Origin: Flagellimonas nanhaiensis
GTDB taxonomy: Bacteria; Bacteroidota; Bacteroidia; Flavobacteriales; Flavobacteriaceae
Assembly: GCF_003382275.1 (NCBI RefSeq)
Contig: NZ_QTJX01000001.1
Span: forward strand, 682,001 to 746,000
DNA: 64,000 nucleotides
Direction of reading: 5' to 3'
The notes beneath the pieces were generated by a model. It was given only the letters and a program-made list of their open reading frames with translations. It searched no databases and was not told the DNA's origin. Shown piece by piece: positions 9,801 through 17,836 of the stretch (positions within the stretch are counted from its first letter, which is position 1; the number at the start of each line of letters is the position of its first letter). Both the position numbers and the translations under genes were made by a program.

Positions 9801-10117
9801 CTGGTAAAAGAAATTTTGGAACCATCCGGACTAAAACGTGGCTGTACTTCAAAAGGGATTCCGGTTCTTAAAGATGTTGCTTTTCCTCCGGTGATGGGCA
9901 TGCTGTAGATATCTCCCAAAAGGTCAAAAACAATTGTTTTGCCATCAGGACTAACATCGAGGTTCATCCACGTACCTTCATCGGTAGAAAAACTATGTTC
10001 TTTAAAGCCGAAATCTCCTTTGGGATTTGCAACATCCCATTTGGATTCATCTTTTTTTTCTTGGGACAATAGAGAGACAGATGCTGAAAGCATCAATAGG
10101 AAAAGAAGCTTTTTCAT
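6833..10117 (-). CDS. Secreted PD40/TolB-like propeller fused to amidohydrolase
   Basis: A 1094-residue fusion. After a signal peptide (MKKLLFLLMLSASVSLLSQ) come repeated PD40/TolB-type blades with the signature SPDGK or SPDGS (residues about 40-640, for example RFSPDGSKISFTSDAGGGDNIW). From about 660 on is an amidohydrolase of the imidazolonepropionase/prolidase type: metal-binding VDAHAHIG, a later GHTGVEHNIP histidine pair and the C-terminal beta-sandwich return IGSLKVGKLADLIVLDKNPLDD. Where most relatives have a catalytic aspartate in a GTD-like turn, this one reads LGAHGQLQG, so metal use or chemistry may differ. The tail RPGCGCHIGHN is rich in Cys and His. Substrate unknown; a secreted cyclic amide or dipeptide hydrolase is inferred. 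Probably co-transcribed with the downstream BNR protein (34 bp gap) and divergent from the MFS transporter. Confidence 0.88.
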   Translation of the reverse strand: MKKLLFLLMLSASVSLLSQEKKDESKWDVANPKGDFGFKEHSFSTDEGTWMNLDVSPDGKTIVFDLLGDIYSMPITGGKATSLRTGIPFEVQPRFSPDGSKISFTSDAGGGDNIWVMNADGSNPKQITEEKFRLLNNANWMPNGNYLVARKHYTSGRSLGAGEIWQYHITGGSGLQLTKRKNDQQDVNEPCISADGRYLYYSEDMYPGGFFQYNKDPNKQIYVIKRYDFETGETITVTGGPGGAARPQVSRDGKMLAFIKRIRTRTVLYLHDLETGEEWPILDNLNKDQQEAWAIFGVYPNFSWMPNNKEIIFWNKGKIHKIDINTQQVTNIPFEVNAKIKIAETLRVDSPVAPDQFTAKVIRHAVTSPDQKTLVFNALGHLWSKKLPNGKPKRLTKGTDFEFEPSFSPDGKNIVFVTWNDEELGAIYQVPAVGGAMSKLTSEKGIYRTPSYSSNGQMITYRKEPGNNDQGRSFSKKTGVYAMNANGSQVKWVSDEGEYPVFAKNNQRIFYQTGGTYFGSLTKELKSVDLNGEDKKVHVKSKYANRLVPSPNSEWIAYTILHKAYIAPLVLNGKEIDLDNNTKSVPVSQISRDAGINLHWSQDSKKVFWTLGDEYFANEVKDRYTFLPGSPEKVAKMDSLGIKVGLVQKTDKPSGRIAFTNARIITMEGDEVIENGTLVVNENRIEYLGNSSEISVPSNAKVYDVAGKTIMPGIVDAHAHIGGFRYGLTTQKHWQLYANLAFGVTTSHDPSANTESIFAMSELIKNGTMVGPRLYSTGIILYGADGDFKAVINNLDDARSAIRRTKAFGAKSVKSYNQPRRDQRQQVIQAARELGINVVPEGGSTFYHNMSMIMDGHTGVEHNIPVAPVYKDIFELWTTSNSGYTPTLVVNYGGMNGEYWFYQKDKIWENEKLLKYTPRGLVDSRSRYRTMIPDEEYENGHILVSKTATALANKGVKVNLGAHGQLQGLGAHWELWLLHQGGLTNMQALKAATINGAQYIGAGNDIGSLKVGKLADLIVLDKNPLDDIRNTETVRFTMVNGRLFDTETMNEIGNTEVQRSKFWWENNKYNAAFPWHEEAQSFTRPGCGCHIGHN

Positions 10118-10209
10118 TTTCGGAAGTTAATTAGTCGCCTAAAGATAAAGAAAACGTTATGTGGATTTCTTAAAGAGGTGTTAAGGTGTGACCCAAGATT
10201 AGTTTTGTT

Positions 10210-11508
10210 TTGCGTAGATTTGAAACAAAGGCATTCGCTATAGGTTTCAAGAAAAATACAAGAGCACCCTGGTACTATCTCATTCTGCTTATCTTGGCTG
10301 GTGAAGCGGTGTTTGTACTTCCTTTTGTAGTACCAAGAATTTTCAGACCAACGGTTTTAGACGTTTTTGAAATGTCCAATTTGGACTATAATCTTGGTGT
10401 TTCGGTTTATGGGTTCATAGCAATGGTGTCCTATTTGTTTGGAGGTCCTTTGGCGGATAAATACCCTCCCAGAAAATTAATCGCTGTTGCCTTATGGATG
10501 ACGGCTGCAGGGGGAATCCTTTATGCACAGTATCCAGCCTTTGAGACACTTCAATTGTTATATGGATATTGGGGATTTACCACCATTTTCCTGTTTTGGG
10601 CACCTATGATCAAAGCTACACGCGTTTGGGGCGGAGCAGATGCCCAGGGCAAAGCTTTTGGTTTTTTGGATGGAGGCCGAGGACTCACGGGAGCACTTTT
10701 CGGGGTATTGGGAGTATTCATTTTCTCCACGTTCATGGCAGAGGAAGCCCAAACTATATCCTTGGAAATCAAAAAACAGACCTTTGCCTATTTGATCTAT
10801 GCTTCTTGTGCAATCATCACTTTCATTGGCATTCTGGTATGGTTTTTTATGAAGTCCGGAAGAGATACAGATAATGTACAATTGGAACGGGTGTCCTGGA
10901 TTGAGATGAAGCAGGTACTTCGGTTGCCATCAGTTTGGTTGTTGATGATCATTATCCTTTGTGCCTATGTAGGGTACAAGATTACCGACGTTGTTTCGCA
11001 GTATGCGGAAGAAGTAATGCTCTACAATCAGGTAACTTCAGCTAAAGTAGGTACGTTGTTGCAATTCTTGCGCCCTACGACCGGTATAGTTTTGGGGTTG
11101 ATCGCAGACCGACTTAGAATAACATTGTTACTACTATTTGGATTTTTCCTCACCTTCATTGGGGGGTTGCTTTTTGCGTCCGGAATCATTGCCCCAAGCA
11201 CGGGCTTACTATTTTTTATGTCGGTGATTGTCATTGGAGTAGGAGTGTACTCCTGTAGGGCTTTGTATTTTGGCGTGATGCGCTTAGGGAAAATTCCCTT
11301 GGCGTTGACAGGCACGGCTGTGGGACTCATTTCATTGATTGGGTACACCCCGGATATTTTTGCAGGACCAGCTTACGGTTATCTTCTGGATCAAAATCCT
11401 GGGGAGTTAGGGCATCAACATGTCTTTTTGATGTTGAGCAGTTTTGCGTTCATAGGAGGAATTACGGCCTGGATTTATTTGAGACTATACGGGAAGAGCT
11501 CGTTATAA
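10210..11508 (+). CDS. MFS transporter
   Basis: A 432-residue inner-membrane protein with about 12 hydrophobic helices, starting with WYYLILLILAGEAVFVLPFVV. The loop after helix 2, GPLADKYPPRKLIAVAL, is the major facilitator motif A (G-x-L-a-D-r-x-g-r-R/K). The substrate is not evident; the long gap between helices 6 and 7 is typical. No ATG fits: the frame is closed by TGA at 10189-10191 and the first in-frame ATG lies after helix 1, so I choose TTG at 10210. A perfect -7-like TAGTTTTG sits at 10200-10207, so the message would be leaderless or start further in. It diverges from the PD40-amidohydrolase gene with 92 bp between, which may hint at import of that enzyme's product. Confidence 0.85.
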   Translation: MRRFETKAFAIGFKKNTRAPWYYLILLILAGEAVFVLPFVVPRIFRPTVLDVFEMSNLDYNLGVSVYGFIAMVSYLFGGPLADKYPPRKLIAVALWMTAAGGILYAQYPAFETLQLLYGYWGFTTIFLFWAPMIKATRVWGGADAQGKAFGFLDGGRGLTGALFGVLGVFIFSTFMAEEAQTISLEIKKQTFAYLIYASCAIITFIGILVWFFMKSGRDTDNVQLERVSWIEMKQVLRLPSVWLLMIIILCAYVGYKITDVVSQYAEEVMLYNQVTSAKVGTLLQFLRPTTGIVLGLIADRLRITLLLLFGFFLTFIGGLLFASGIIAPSTGLLFFMSVIVIGVGVYSCRALYFGVMRLGKIPLALTGTAVGLISLIGYTPDIFAGPAYGYLLDQNPGELGHQHVFLMLSSFAFIGGITAWIYLRLYGKSSL

Positions 11509-11521
11509 ACCCTTTGGGTTT
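11507..11521. terminator. Short bidirectional terminator hairpin
   Basis: AAACCC (11507-11512) pairs with GGGTTT (11516-11521) around TTT. It overlaps the stop codon of the MFS gene and abuts the stop of the convergent YdeI-like gene, so both genes could end here. The stem is only 6 bp, so strength is uncertain. Confidence 0.4.
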
Positions 11522-12096
11522 TATCTTGTGCTCCTAGATTTTATATTGTTTTTACAGCAGTCAATAATTTCTGCGATCCGTTTTTGTCTAGTTTCTTCAC
11601 GTTTGGCTTGATTTAACCAGTACAGGTAACTTTTTCGTTGGCTTCTGGAAAAACCCTCAAAATTTTCCAAGGCCTTTTTATTGCTTTTGAATGCTTTTTG
11701 AAGATCGGGCGGAATAACCCCGTTTTCTACATCATCAAGAGCGATCCAAGAACCATTTTGCTTGGCCACCTCAATGGAATCCAATCCACTTTGGTGCATT
11801 AGCCCGAGTTCCGCCAATTCCTTGATATGATCTTTATTCACCTTGCTCCAAACACTTTTCGGTTTTCTGGGGCAGAAATATTGCCTGCGTTTCCCATCGC
11901 CCAGACTTTTTACAGTGCTATCTATCCAACCATAACACAAAGCAACACGTACTGCCTCTTCCCAGCGCATGCTTTCGTTTTCGTGCGCTACTTTATAAAA
12001 AATGAGATAGACCCCTTCAGAGCTGTTATGGTTTTTATGCAGCCATTGGCGCCACTCTTTGTCATTTTTGAAATAATGTTCTTTGAGTTCGGGCAT
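11521..12096 (-). CDS. YdeI/OmpD-associated family protein
   Basis: A 191-residue soluble protein matching the YdeI/OmpD-associated (bacteriocin-protection) family: conserved segments W-x-x-WL-HKNH, SEGVYLIFYK, VRVALCYGWIDSTVKSL and the PRKPKSVWSKVNKDHI block in the middle, then FSRSQRKSYLYWLNQAKREETRQKRI near the C-terminus. The family is common but biochemically uncharacterised. No signal peptide is present. It is the last gene of the long minus-strand run, 8 bp downstream of the M20 hydrolase, and ends at a small hairpin shared with the MFS gene. Confidence 0.85.
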   Translation of the reverse strand: MPELKEHYFKNDKEWRQWLHKNHNSSEGVYLIFYKVAHENESMRWEEAVRVALCYGWIDSTVKSLGDGKRRQYFCPRKPKSVWSKVNKDHIKELAELGLMHQSGLDSIEVAKQNGSWIALDDVENGVIPPDLQKAFKSNKKALENFEGFSRSQRKSYLYWLNQAKREETRQKRIAEIIDCCKNNIKSRSTR

Positions 12097-12104
12097 AACC
12101 AGGG

Positions 12105-13634
12105 TTATAGCTTTTCGGCCAAAATGGCGATCATAGTTTGTATGCCCTCCTTATAATTTCCCAATCGCAGATTTTCATTGGGACTGTGTTGGTTATTATC
12201 CCGATTAACTGTGGGTACTGTTACGGCAGGAATATCAAGCGTAGTAACAAAAGGTGATATGGGGATGGAACCTCCACTCATTCGGATTCGTATTGGATCT
12301 TCACCAAAGGCATTTTTAAGGGCCCGGGTCAACCATAGTCCCACTTCAGAATTAAAATCTGTCCTGAAAGATTGGTAGGAGATTTCATGGGTGAGCGTTG
12401 CAATTTTTGCATACTTCAAGCGCTCTTCCTTGCTGGGTTCCCTGTCGAGAACATGATAACCCTGCTTGCTGATATGATTTTTAATGAGCTCCATCAAACG
12501 GTCAGGGTCTGACTCCAACACCAAACGCACATCAATTTCTGCCCTTGCCCAACCTGGAACAATGGTGCGTACTTTTTCATTGATCCATCCAGATTGCATT
12601 CCTCTGATATTCAAAGATGGGTATTGAATAGCTTCTTGGTAAAAGCTTCCTACTTTATCTGTTTCGGCAATTTGTAACCGATTTTTAATCTGATTTTCAT
12701 CATCGGGTACGGCTTTTAATACTTTTTTTGTTTCTGCATCAATTGAAATGCCATCGTAGAACCCCTCAATGGTCACTCGGCCAGGATCATCTTTCATGGA
12801 AGCCAAAAGTTTGGAAAGGCGTAATGCCGGATTAGGTGCATAGTTTCCAAAATGCCCACTATGTTGCGGAACAGCGGGGCCGTACGTTGTCAATTGGAGG
12901 GTAGCTATACCACGTGCTCCAAAAGTAAGTGTAGGTTTATTGGTAATATGCCGTGGTCCATCAAAAATGATGAGCATATCTGCTTTTAAGAGTTCGGCAT
13001 TTGAGGTTACCGCCTGCGGAAGTTGTGGAGAACCTAATTCTTCCTCAAAGTCCATGATGACCTTGATGTTGTAATTAGGTTCTATACCCAGTTCTTTTGA
13101 AGCATCCAATGCAGCTAAAAACATGGCAACAGGTCCTTTAGCATCACTTGCTGATCTAGCAAAAACCCGCCAATCATCTTCGTAATTGGTAATTGAATTC
13201 CATGAAACGGTTTCCCAATCCCCTGATTCACTTTTTTTCTTGAGTGTTGGAATATAGGGGCTTTCCTGGAACCATCTGGTTGAATCTACAGGTTGCCCAT
13301 CAATTTGTAAATAGATAAGAACAGTCTTTTTAGCTTTTTTGTGCTTTCGTTCTGCTAAAAGCAGGGGAACTGTCTTGGTTTCAATTCTTGTTGTGGTAAA
13401 ACCTCTTGCCGAAAAAGATTGCTCGCACCATTTCACATTTTTTTCAATATCATCTGGATAAAAGGCATCATTGGGTATGCTCAATAACTCCTTTAATAGG
13501 GGGAATGAACCCACAGCATATTTCTCTGCGGCATCTTTTAGTTGTTTTTGGTTGAGTTTTTGACCTACAGCATCAGCACCGACCAAAAGTGCCGAGCATA
13601 TTGAAAAAATTGTAAAAACAGATGAAAGTCTCAT
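12105..13634 (-). CDS. M20-family metallohydrolase with altered metal ligand
   Basis: A 509-residue exported protein (signal MRLSSVFTIFSICSALLVGA) of the M20/M25/M40 peptidase family. The family uses two zinc ions bound by an H-x-D motif, a bridging Asp, Glu and two further ligands. Here the first motif reads YLQIDGQPVD, with Gln110 in place of the usual His and Asp112 kept. The bridging Asp164 (RSASDAKG), the Glu pair at 197-199 (DFEEELGS), Asp225 (IFDGPRH) and the C-terminal His483 (NQHSPNENL) are present. Residues about 250-390 form the lid/dimerisation domain with His258. It is therefore a likely but atypical dipeptidase-like enzyme, possibly mononuclear. It follows the alcohol dehydrogenase gene after 68 bp and precedes the YdeI-like gene by 8 bp. 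Confidence 0.85.
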   Translation of the reverse strand: MRLSSVFTIFSICSALLVGADAVGQKLNQKQLKDAAEKYAVGSFPLLKELLSIPNDAFYPDDIEKNVKWCEQSFSARGFTTTRIETKTVPLLLAERKHKKAKKTVLIYLQIDGQPVDSTRWFQESPYIPTLKKKSESGDWETVSWNSITNYEDDWRVFARSASDAKGPVAMFLAALDASKELGIEPNYNIKVIMDFEEELGSPQLPQAVTSNAELLKADMLIIFDGPRHITNKPTLTFGARGIATLQLTTYGPAVPQHSGHFGNYAPNPALRLSKLLASMKDDPGRVTIEGFYDGISIDAETKKVLKAVPDDENQIKNRLQIAETDKVGSFYQEAIQYPSLNIRGMQSGWINEKVRTIVPGWARAEIDVRLVLESDPDRLMELIKNHISKQGYHVLDREPSKEERLKYAKIATLTHEISYQSFRTDFNSEVGLWLTRALKNAFGEDPIRIRMSGGSIPISPFVTTLDIPAVTVPTVNRDNNQHSPNENLRLGNYKEGIQTMIAILAEKL

Positions 13635-13702
13635 AACTAGGTGTGGATTGTTCTTCCGAAATTTAGTGATAATGACGCTATTTCACTAATCGGTACATTG
13701 GT

Positions 13703-14740
13703 TTAAAAAGAATCTATGACCAGAACCCCGGTATGATTGAATTCGTTCATTTTAGGCAGTAGGGTAGTGGCATCTTCCAAGGATATGGTTTGATGGATTA
13801 GCTTATCAGGCTGTAACTTTCCTTGCTGAATCAAATTTAGCATTTCAGGATATTTATGTGCCTGCATGCCATGACTGCCCACAATTTCCAGCTCGTTGGC
13901 AATTACCTTGTCCATAGGTATTTTGGGATGAATGTGGTCACCGGTTACCAATCCCACTTGAACATGACGTCCTCTTTTTTTGAGATTGGCAATAGAGTTG
14001 AAACAGGTTTCTTGGCTCCCCAGTGCATCCACGGAAACTTCTACACCTCCTTTAGAATATTCTTTTATCGTTTCAACCACATTTTCATTTAAAGGATTGA
14101 CCGTCATGCTGGCTCCTAACTCTTTTGCCAGTTTTAAGTTGTCTGGATTGATATCCACCGCAATGATATTTGCACCTAAAGCTTTGCCAATCATAATGGC
14201 AGAAAGACCAACACCACCGCAGCCATGTATGGCCAGAGTGGTAGCTTTTTTGACCCCACCTTGAGCTACTACCGCACGATAAGAGGTTATAAATCGGCAG
14301 CCTAGGGTTGCTGCCGTAACATCTGAAATGTTATCAGGTAGTTTTACCAGATTGGTATCTGCGTAATCTAGTGCAACATATTCGGCAAAAGAACCCCAAT
14401 GTGTAAAACCGGGCTGTGACTGGTGATCGCATACCTGATGGTTATTGGTATTACATTGCTCACAGGTTCCGCAACCGCAAACAAAAGGTACGGTTACCCG
14501 GTCCCCAACAGAAAAATTCTTGACTTTTTTTCCTTTTTCAACAATGACACCTGCCAGTTCATGCCCAGGAACGTGGGGTAATACAATATCTTGGTCGTGT
14601 CCCATCCAACCGTGCCAATCACTTCTGCACAAGCCGGTAGCGGTAACTTTCAGGACCACACCGTCATCTTTTGGCTTGGGGTCAGGAACGTTTTGAACTG
14701 ATATTTTCCCTTGGAATTTTTCAAAAATGGCTGCCCTCAT
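13703..14740 (-). CDS. Zinc-dependent alcohol dehydrogenase (MDR family)
   Basis: A 345-residue cytosolic enzyme oxidising or reducing alcohols and aldehydes with NAD(P). Catalytic zinc ligands are visible as Cys38 (GLCRSDWHG), His60-Glu61 (PGHELAG) and Cys148 (LGCRFITSY). The structural zinc loop has Cys90, Cys93, Cys96 and Cys104 (CGTCEQCNTNNHQVC). The Rossmann glycine motif is GCGGVGLS near residue 175 with VDIN as the dinucleotide acid strand. Full family length. Substrate specificity cannot be read; FTHWGSFAEYV is typical of general alcohol dehydrogenases. It lies 18 bp downstream of the GNAT gene in the long minus-strand operon. Confidence 0.92.
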   Translation of the reverse strand: MRAAIFEKFQGKISVQNVPDPKPKDDGVVLKVTATGLCRSDWHGWMGHDQDIVLPHVPGHELAGVIVEKGKKVKNFSVGDRVTVPFVCGCGTCEQCNTNNHQVCDHQSQPGFTHWGSFAEYVALDYADTNLVKLPDNISDVTAATLGCRFITSYRAVVAQGGVKKATTLAIHGCGGVGLSAIMIGKALGANIIAVDINPDNLKLAKELGASMTVNPLNENVVETIKEYSKGGVEVSVDALGSQETCFNSIANLKKRGRHVQVGLVTGDHIHPKIPMDKVIANELEIVGSHGMQAHKYPEMLNLIQQGKLQPDKLIHQTISLEDATTLLPKMNEFNHTGVLVIDSF

Positions 14741-14758
14741 TTAATCTTTGGTTTTTGG

Positions 14759-15286
14759 CTATGCGGTTTCTGTCTTCATCAAAATAAAGGTAAGACCCGT
14801 TTCTTCAGAGGTATGCAAATGACCAAGGCTTCCTTTTTTGTCCAGCAGTCGGCCACCTAGCTTCTCGACCGCTTTTTGTGATCGATAGTTATGTTGATCT
14901 ACATGAAATAGAATGTAATCGAAATGTTTGAACGCGTATGCTATCATCAACGATTTAAAGGATTTGTTATAGACACCTCCCCAATAGTTTCTGGAAAGAA
15001 AGGTCCAACCAATTTCGATGGCCTCATCCGAATTGTCTGGTTTTTTGAACCTGGAACTTCCAATGATTGTTTGCGTAGCCTTATCAATAATAACAAATGC
15101 ACCTTTAGAGTCCATAGCTCCTTTAAAAAAATCTTTGAAAACCTCCAGTTCCCATCTATCAGGGTTTTGATGAAGTTTCCAAATCATGGGGTCTTTAGCT
15201 ACTTGGTAAAGAGCTTCAAAATCTGAAACTTGAATTGGTCTGACAAGCACCAAATCGTTTTCCAAGGTTGGCTGTAGGTTCACCAT
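14759..15286 (-). CDS. GNAT-family N-acetyltransferase
   Basis: A 175-residue acetyltransferase of the RimJ/RimL-like branch: opening PTLENDLVLVRPIQVSDFEALYQVAKDP, a central EIGWTFLSRNYWGGVYNKSFKSLMIAYAF stretch that forms the acetyl-CoA-binding region, and VDQHNYRSQKAVEKLGGRLLDKKG, the conserved N-x-x-S-x-x-x-x-E-K-x-G motif. The acceptor (protein N-terminus, amine or antibiotic) is not known. Its ATG overlaps the stop of the nitrilase gene as TAATG at 15286, suggesting coupled translation. Confidence 0.88.
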   Translation of the reverse strand: MVNLQPTLENDLVLVRPIQVSDFEALYQVAKDPMIWKLHQNPDRWELEVFKDFFKGAMDSKGAFVIIDKATQTIIGSSRFKKPDNSDEAIEIGWTFLSRNYWGGVYNKSFKSLMIAYAFKHFDYILFHVDQHNYRSQKAVEKLGGRLLDKKGSLGHLHTSEETGLTFILMKTETA

Positions 15287-16218
15287 TAGGGTATGTTCTT
15301 TTCTTTTTTGATGTCGGGTTGATTGGCTACTTCAAATGTGAAGATATCGTTTCGAGCGTAGTGCCCAGTAACATCAAAATCCATTTTACCTTTGATAACA
15401 TCCTGTAAATCCAACTCCGCTGTCAATACACCTGCTTCTCCAAACAGAGGCCCTGCAATTATTTTCCCTTGAGGTGAAACGATGATGCTACCACCTGGGC
15501 AAATTTCTTCCGGGTCATCGCTCAAAAGAGCTTGGTATTTATCTGGATACATAGTTTTGGCAAAATATTGATTGCACCCCAATACAAAACACCTTCCTTC
15601 CAACGCAATTTGTTGCATAGTAGTGGTCCATTCTGGTCGGGAATCTGCCGTAGGAGCTATATAGATTTCCACTGCTTTTTGGTACATGGCCATTCGTGCC
15701 AGGGGCATATAGTTTTCCCAGCAGATTAAACCGCCCAACTTTCCAATTTGGGTATGAAAAGTGACCAAGGACCCACCGTCTGCCTCGGCCCAAACAACAC
15801 GTTCTGTACCCGTAGGTTTTATTTTGCGGTGTACCCCAAGGAGGCCATCCGTAGGGGATATGTAAACCATGCTGCAGTATAGACTGCCGTTTTGCTCTTG
15901 CTTTTCGGTTATGCCAATCACGAGATAAACACCATTGGTTTTTGAGATTTCTATGAGACGGTGTATGTCCTTGCCGTCCAAGGAAACACTATTGGCATGA
16001 TATTGGGCATAAAGTGCTTTTCCATCAGCGGTCCGGCTTCCAATTTTAGCACCAAAATCGAAACCCCTGGGGTACCCGGGCACAAAAGACTCAGGAAAAA
16101 CCAAAAGTTGACATCCTTGGGCAGCATGAGCCACTACGATATTTTCCAACTTGTCCAAGGTCTTTTGTTTATCAAAAAAGACAGGGCTATCCTGTACAAC
16201 GCCAACTTTTACTTTCAT
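15286..16218 (-). CDS. Carbon-nitrogen hydrolase, nitrilase-like
   Basis: A 310-residue member of the nitrilase superfamily. The Glu-Lys-Cys triad is seen as Glu43 (VFPESFVPGYPRG), Lys132 (HRKIKPTGTER) and Cys166 (GGLICWENYMPLAR). The CWEN context, the PGYPRG loop and the GTERVVW motif match branch-1 true nitrilases, which convert R-CN to the carboxylic acid and ammonia, rather than amidases. Arylacetonitrile or aliphatic nitrile as substrate cannot be decided from sequence. It has no signal peptide. It overlaps the upstream M1 peptidase gene by 4 bp (ATGA) and the downstream GNAT gene by 1 bp, so these three are translated from one message. Confidence 0.9.
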   Translation of the reverse strand: MKVKVGVVQDSPVFFDKQKTLDKLENIVVAHAAQGCQLLVFPESFVPGYPRGFDFGAKIGSRTADGKALYAQYHANSVSLDGKDIHRLIEISKTNGVYLVIGITEKQEQNGSLYCSMVYISPTDGLLGVHRKIKPTGTERVVWAEADGGSLVTFHTQIGKLGGLICWENYMPLARMAMYQKAVEIYIAPTADSRPEWTTTMQQIALEGRCFVLGCNQYFAKTMYPDKYQALLSDDPEEICPGGSIIVSPQGKIIAGPLFGEAGVLTAELDLQDVIKGKMDFDVTGHYARNDIFTFEVANQPDIKKEKNIP

Positions 16219-17834
16219 TTCAACGCCTTGGTTTCGATATAAAAGTTTCGATCAACCATCAATTCTTTTCCTTTTATGGATTCTGTTTTCCATTCTGAAT
16301 TCTTTTCAGGAAAGAGCCAAATTTCCTTGTCATCTGCAAAAATCCGGATTGGCATATCAAAATCTTCAACTACATCCACATATCGATAATCGATGTTTTC
16401 TCCATCAAACTTATACTCTAGTATGGGTATTTTGGTTGTTCGTAGGTATTGATTGAAGAAAGCGGAGAGGTCTTTTTCCGTCTCCGTGCTCAAAAACTGC
16501 TCTATTTGCTGGGAGGTAACGGTTTGATGATAAAATGTTTTGTTCATTTTGCGAAGTATTTGCCTCCATTTTTTATCATCTTCAATCAATTGACGAAGCG
16601 TATGCAGAATATTGGCACCTTTATAATACATATCGCCAGAACCACTTTGATTGACATCGTAGGGACCAATAATTGGTCGGTCGTTCTGAATGTTTTTACG
16701 GGTTCCAATCACATAATCGGCCGAAGCTTCGGAGCCAAAATGGTAGTCCAAGTAGAGGTTTTCAGAATAAGCGGTAAACCCTTCATGAATCCACATATCG
16801 GCTATGTCTTTGTAAGTTATGTTGTTGGCAAACCATTCGTGGCCCGCTTCATGAATGATGATGAAATCAAACTTTAGCCCCCATCCAGTACCAGATAGGT
16901 CCCTTCCTAAATAACCATTTTGGTAGCCGTTTCCGTAAGTGACCGAACTTTGGTGCTCCATACCCAAATAGGGAACTTCCACCAACTTAAAACTATCTTC
17001 ATAAAAGGGATAGGGACCAAACCAGTGCTCAAAGGCATCCAGCATCATGGGGACTTGTTTAAACTGTTCCTTGGCCTTTTCCAGATTTTCGGGCAAAACA
17101 TAGTAGTCCAAGTCCAATGTTCCTTTTTCACCTTTATATTTTTCACCAAAGTGAACATAGTTTCCAATATTCACATTTACCCCGTAGTTGTTGATTGGGT
17201 TGGCTACAAACCATTCGTAATTGGTATAGTCGCCATAAGAATATGAATCCCTTAGCCTACCATTTGCAACGCCAAAAAGATCTTTTGGCACATCGATACG
17301 GATTCGCATGCTATCAACTTCATCATACATATGGTCCTTGTTTGGCCACCATACACTAGCTCCCAAACCTTGACAGGAAGTAGCCACAAATGGGTTGCCG
17401 TTTTTATCTTGCTTCCAAGAAAAACCTCCATCCCAGGGAGCCCTAATTGCCTTTCTTGGTTTTCCAGAGTATTGTACGTACAGTTCATTGAACTCTCCGG
17501 GAATTTGTTTTTTCTTGAGGTGGATAAAGTGTGCGGCTCCCTCCGAAGTAAAGTCCAAATCTTCTTTATCCTGTGAGACAGCATCAATTTTAAGAGGTTC
17601 TTGAAGGTCTATTTGAATAACATCATTTTCTTCCAATACTTTGTATCGAATGATATTGTACCCTGCAATAAACTCCTTGTCCGGTTGAACCTTTAGGTTT
17701 AAATCATAGTAATTCAAATCCCACCATTCACGTTCAGGGGTGATACTTCCCCGGAGCGAATCTTGTCGTGTAAAGTTTTGGGCCGAGGCAACCAAGGTCC
17801 CGAATAAAAATATAGCTATAACTAAATACTTCAT
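16215..17834 (-). CDS. M1-family metallopeptidase (secreted aminopeptidase)
   Basis: A 539-residue exported peptidase (signal MKYLVIAIFLFGTLVASAQ). The zinc site is HEAGHEWFANN with His328, Glu329 and His332, plus Glu351 in DMWIHEGFTAYSE. The exopeptidase substrate motif, GAMEN in most M1 enzymes, is GMEHQ at 291-295. The N-terminal beta-saddle covers about residues 35-225, the thermolysin-like domain 230-470, and the C-terminus is short, so it is shorter than PepN-type enzymes. It probably trims amino-terminal residues from peptides in the periplasm. Two bp separate it from the M28 peptidase gene upstream, so two extracytoplasmic peptidases are made together. Confidence 0.92.
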   Translation of the reverse strand: MKYLVIAIFLFGTLVASAQNFTRQDSLRGSITPEREWWDLNYYDLNLKVQPDKEFIAGYNIIRYKVLEENDVIQIDLQEPLKIDAVSQDKEDLDFTSEGAAHFIHLKKKQIPGEFNELYVQYSGKPRKAIRAPWDGGFSWKQDKNGNPFVATSCQGLGASVWWPNKDHMYDEVDSMRIRIDVPKDLFGVANGRLRDSYSYGDYTNYEWFVANPINNYGVNVNIGNYVHFGEKYKGEKGTLDLDYYVLPENLEKAKEQFKQVPMMLDAFEHWFGPYPFYEDSFKLVEVPYLGMEHQSSVTYGNGYQNGYLGRDLSGTGWGLKFDFIIIHEAGHEWFANNITYKDIADMWIHEGFTAYSENLYLDYHFGSEASADYVIGTRKNIQNDRPIIGPYDVNQSGSGDMYYKGANILHTLRQLIEDDKKWRQILRKMNKTFYHQTVTSQQIEQFLSTETEKDLSAFFNQYLRTTKIPILEYKFDGENIDYRYVDVVEDFDMPIRIFADDKEIWLFPEKNSEWKTESIKGKELMVDRNFYIETKALK

Positions 17835-17836
17835 GA

